Origin: RPQJ01 sp046347155
GTDB lineage: Bacteria; Pseudomonadota; Gammaproteobacteria; Steroidobacterales; Steroidobacteraceae
Length of the DNA stretch: 64,000 nt
Direction of reading: 5' to 3'
NCBI GenBank assembly: GCA_046347155.1
Contig: JAXMGT010000001.1
Location: 1,054,001-1,118,000, forward strand
Under the pieces are notes generated by a model. The model was given only the letters and a program-made list of their open reading frames with translations, was not told the DNA's origin and ran no database searches. How positions within the stretch are numbered: the stretch's first letter is position 1; every line of letters begins with the position of its first letter. This document shows positions 63,414 through 64,000 of this stretch, one piece after another. Made by a program: the position numbers and the translations under genes.

Positions 63414-64000
63414 TCAGAACGTGGCGCTCAGCTGCAGCCAGAACTTCGTCGTGTCCGAGCCCTGCGGCCCGGGCACGTCGCGGTCCGCCGCGTAGTTTGC
63501 GTACTTCACCAGCGCCTCGTAGCGCGTGCCGAACTTGTACCCGGCCGATGCGTCCCATTCGCTGCCGTAGCTGGAGAACGGCGCGCCGGTCGTGTCCAGC
63601 GCCTTCGCCTCCGTGCCGAAGTCGTGGTAGACGAGGTTCAGCGCCAGGTCGCCGAACTTCGCCGCAGCGCCGACGTAGAAGTCCTCGACGCCCGCCTTCG
63701 GCGTCGTCGTGAACTTGTCGGCCCAGCCCTGGAAGATGTGCAGCGTGGCGAGCGGTGTCTGGAAGCCGGTCGAGTTCGGGTCGTTCCAGTCGTTGCCGCC
63801 GAGCACCTCGTAGCCGACCTTGAAGCCGTAGGTCCGGAAGTCCACCGTGCCCTCGAGCCACCAATAGTCGGCGTCGTAGTGGAGCGTGCTCTGGCCGTCG
63901 TCGCTCTGCTGCGCGTAGGACGCCGATCCGCCGAACTTCCAGTCGCCGGACTTCAAGGTGCCGTTCCACAGCGCGCCGTAGGATGCGCTCGACAGGTTGT
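63414..64000 (-). CDS. Outer-membrane beta-barrel (alginate-export/porin-like), C-terminal part
   Basis: The gene enters from the right edge; about 195 residues are seen, and the frame stays open to base 64000 (NLSSASYGALWNGTLKSG). Alternating strands such as DADYWWLEGTVDFRTYGFKV, FQTPLATLHIFQGWADKF and TTKFWLQLSATF end in the Phe typical of Bam substrates. The FQTPLATLHIFQGWADKF segment recalls alginate-export-family porins. A start codon near 63956 seen in the frame is only an internal Leu codon. The transported solute is unknown. Confidence 0.8.
   Translation of the reverse strand, partial: NLSSASYGALWNGTLKSGDWKFGGSASYAQQSDDGQSTLHYDADYWWLEGTVDFRTYGFKVGYEVLGGNDWNDPNSTGFQTPLATLHIFQGWADKFTTTPKAGVEDFYVGAAAKFGDLALNLVYHDFGTEAKALDTTGAPFSSYGSEWDASAGYKFGTRYEALVKYANYAADRDVPGPQGSDTTKFWLQLSATF

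Overview
This window looks like chromosome from a high-GC gammaproteobacterium. Third codon positions are strongly G/C, which produces long meaningless antisense reading frames. The stretch CinA-domain gene, recA, recX, alaS, csrA, tRNA-Ser(GCU), tRNA-Arg(ACG) at 39354-45511 matches the order known from Escherichia coli, with a thpR-type gene inserted. The aspS sequence resembles the Pseudomonas type. No prophage, insertion sequence, CRISPR array or rRNA operon was seen. No gap between genes exceeds about 260 bases.

Layout. 1-3196: the end of an M32 carboxypeptidase, ttcA and an amino-acid permease on the minus strand. 3290-6797: three translationally coupled genes encoding a tyrosine-phosphatase/ADP-ribosylglycohydrolase-like fusion, an HEXXH peptidase and a D-Ala-D-Ala-ligase-like ATP-grasp enzyme. 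6863-13396: an MscS-type channel, a TraR/DksA zinc-finger protein, a Cys-rich protein, an M49-like peptidase and small envelope or hypothetical genes. 13436-22586: a giant FAD/Fe-S oxidoreductase, an OsmC-like protein, bamD, rluD-pgeF, a ZIP transporter and two small membrane proteins. 22765-28977: clpB followed by fmdB-DUF502-aspS-hydrolase. 29026-34766: a complete RND efflux operon, then mutS, a DUF4136 lipoprotein and two tandem CpxP/Spy-like paralogues. 39354-45511: the recA region. 45569-52437: an adaptor-RND pump-HDAC-like-SDR-methyltransferase minus-strand run. 52552-58237: an Asp-hydroxylase-like protein, a three-gene DUF2092 secretome cassette, a 39-residue protein, an RNA m5U methyltransferase and a membrane protein. 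58245-64000: two Cys/Met-type PLP enzymes flanking a nine-heme cytochrome lipoprotein, then the end of an outer-membrane barrel.

Most genes are housekeeping: tRNA and rRNA modification, translation, repair, envelope assembly and efflux. The best candidates for undescribed biology are four. First is the 3290-6797 operon, whose ADP-ribosylglycohydrolase-like domain appears to have lost its metal-binding acids. Second is the DUF2092 cassette at 53904-55734. Third is the RND pump that shares a transcription unit with HDAC-like, SDR and methyltransferase enzymes. Fourth is the nine-heme lipoprotein between two transsulfuration-family enzymes. All functional statements come from reading the sequence; no database search was run.
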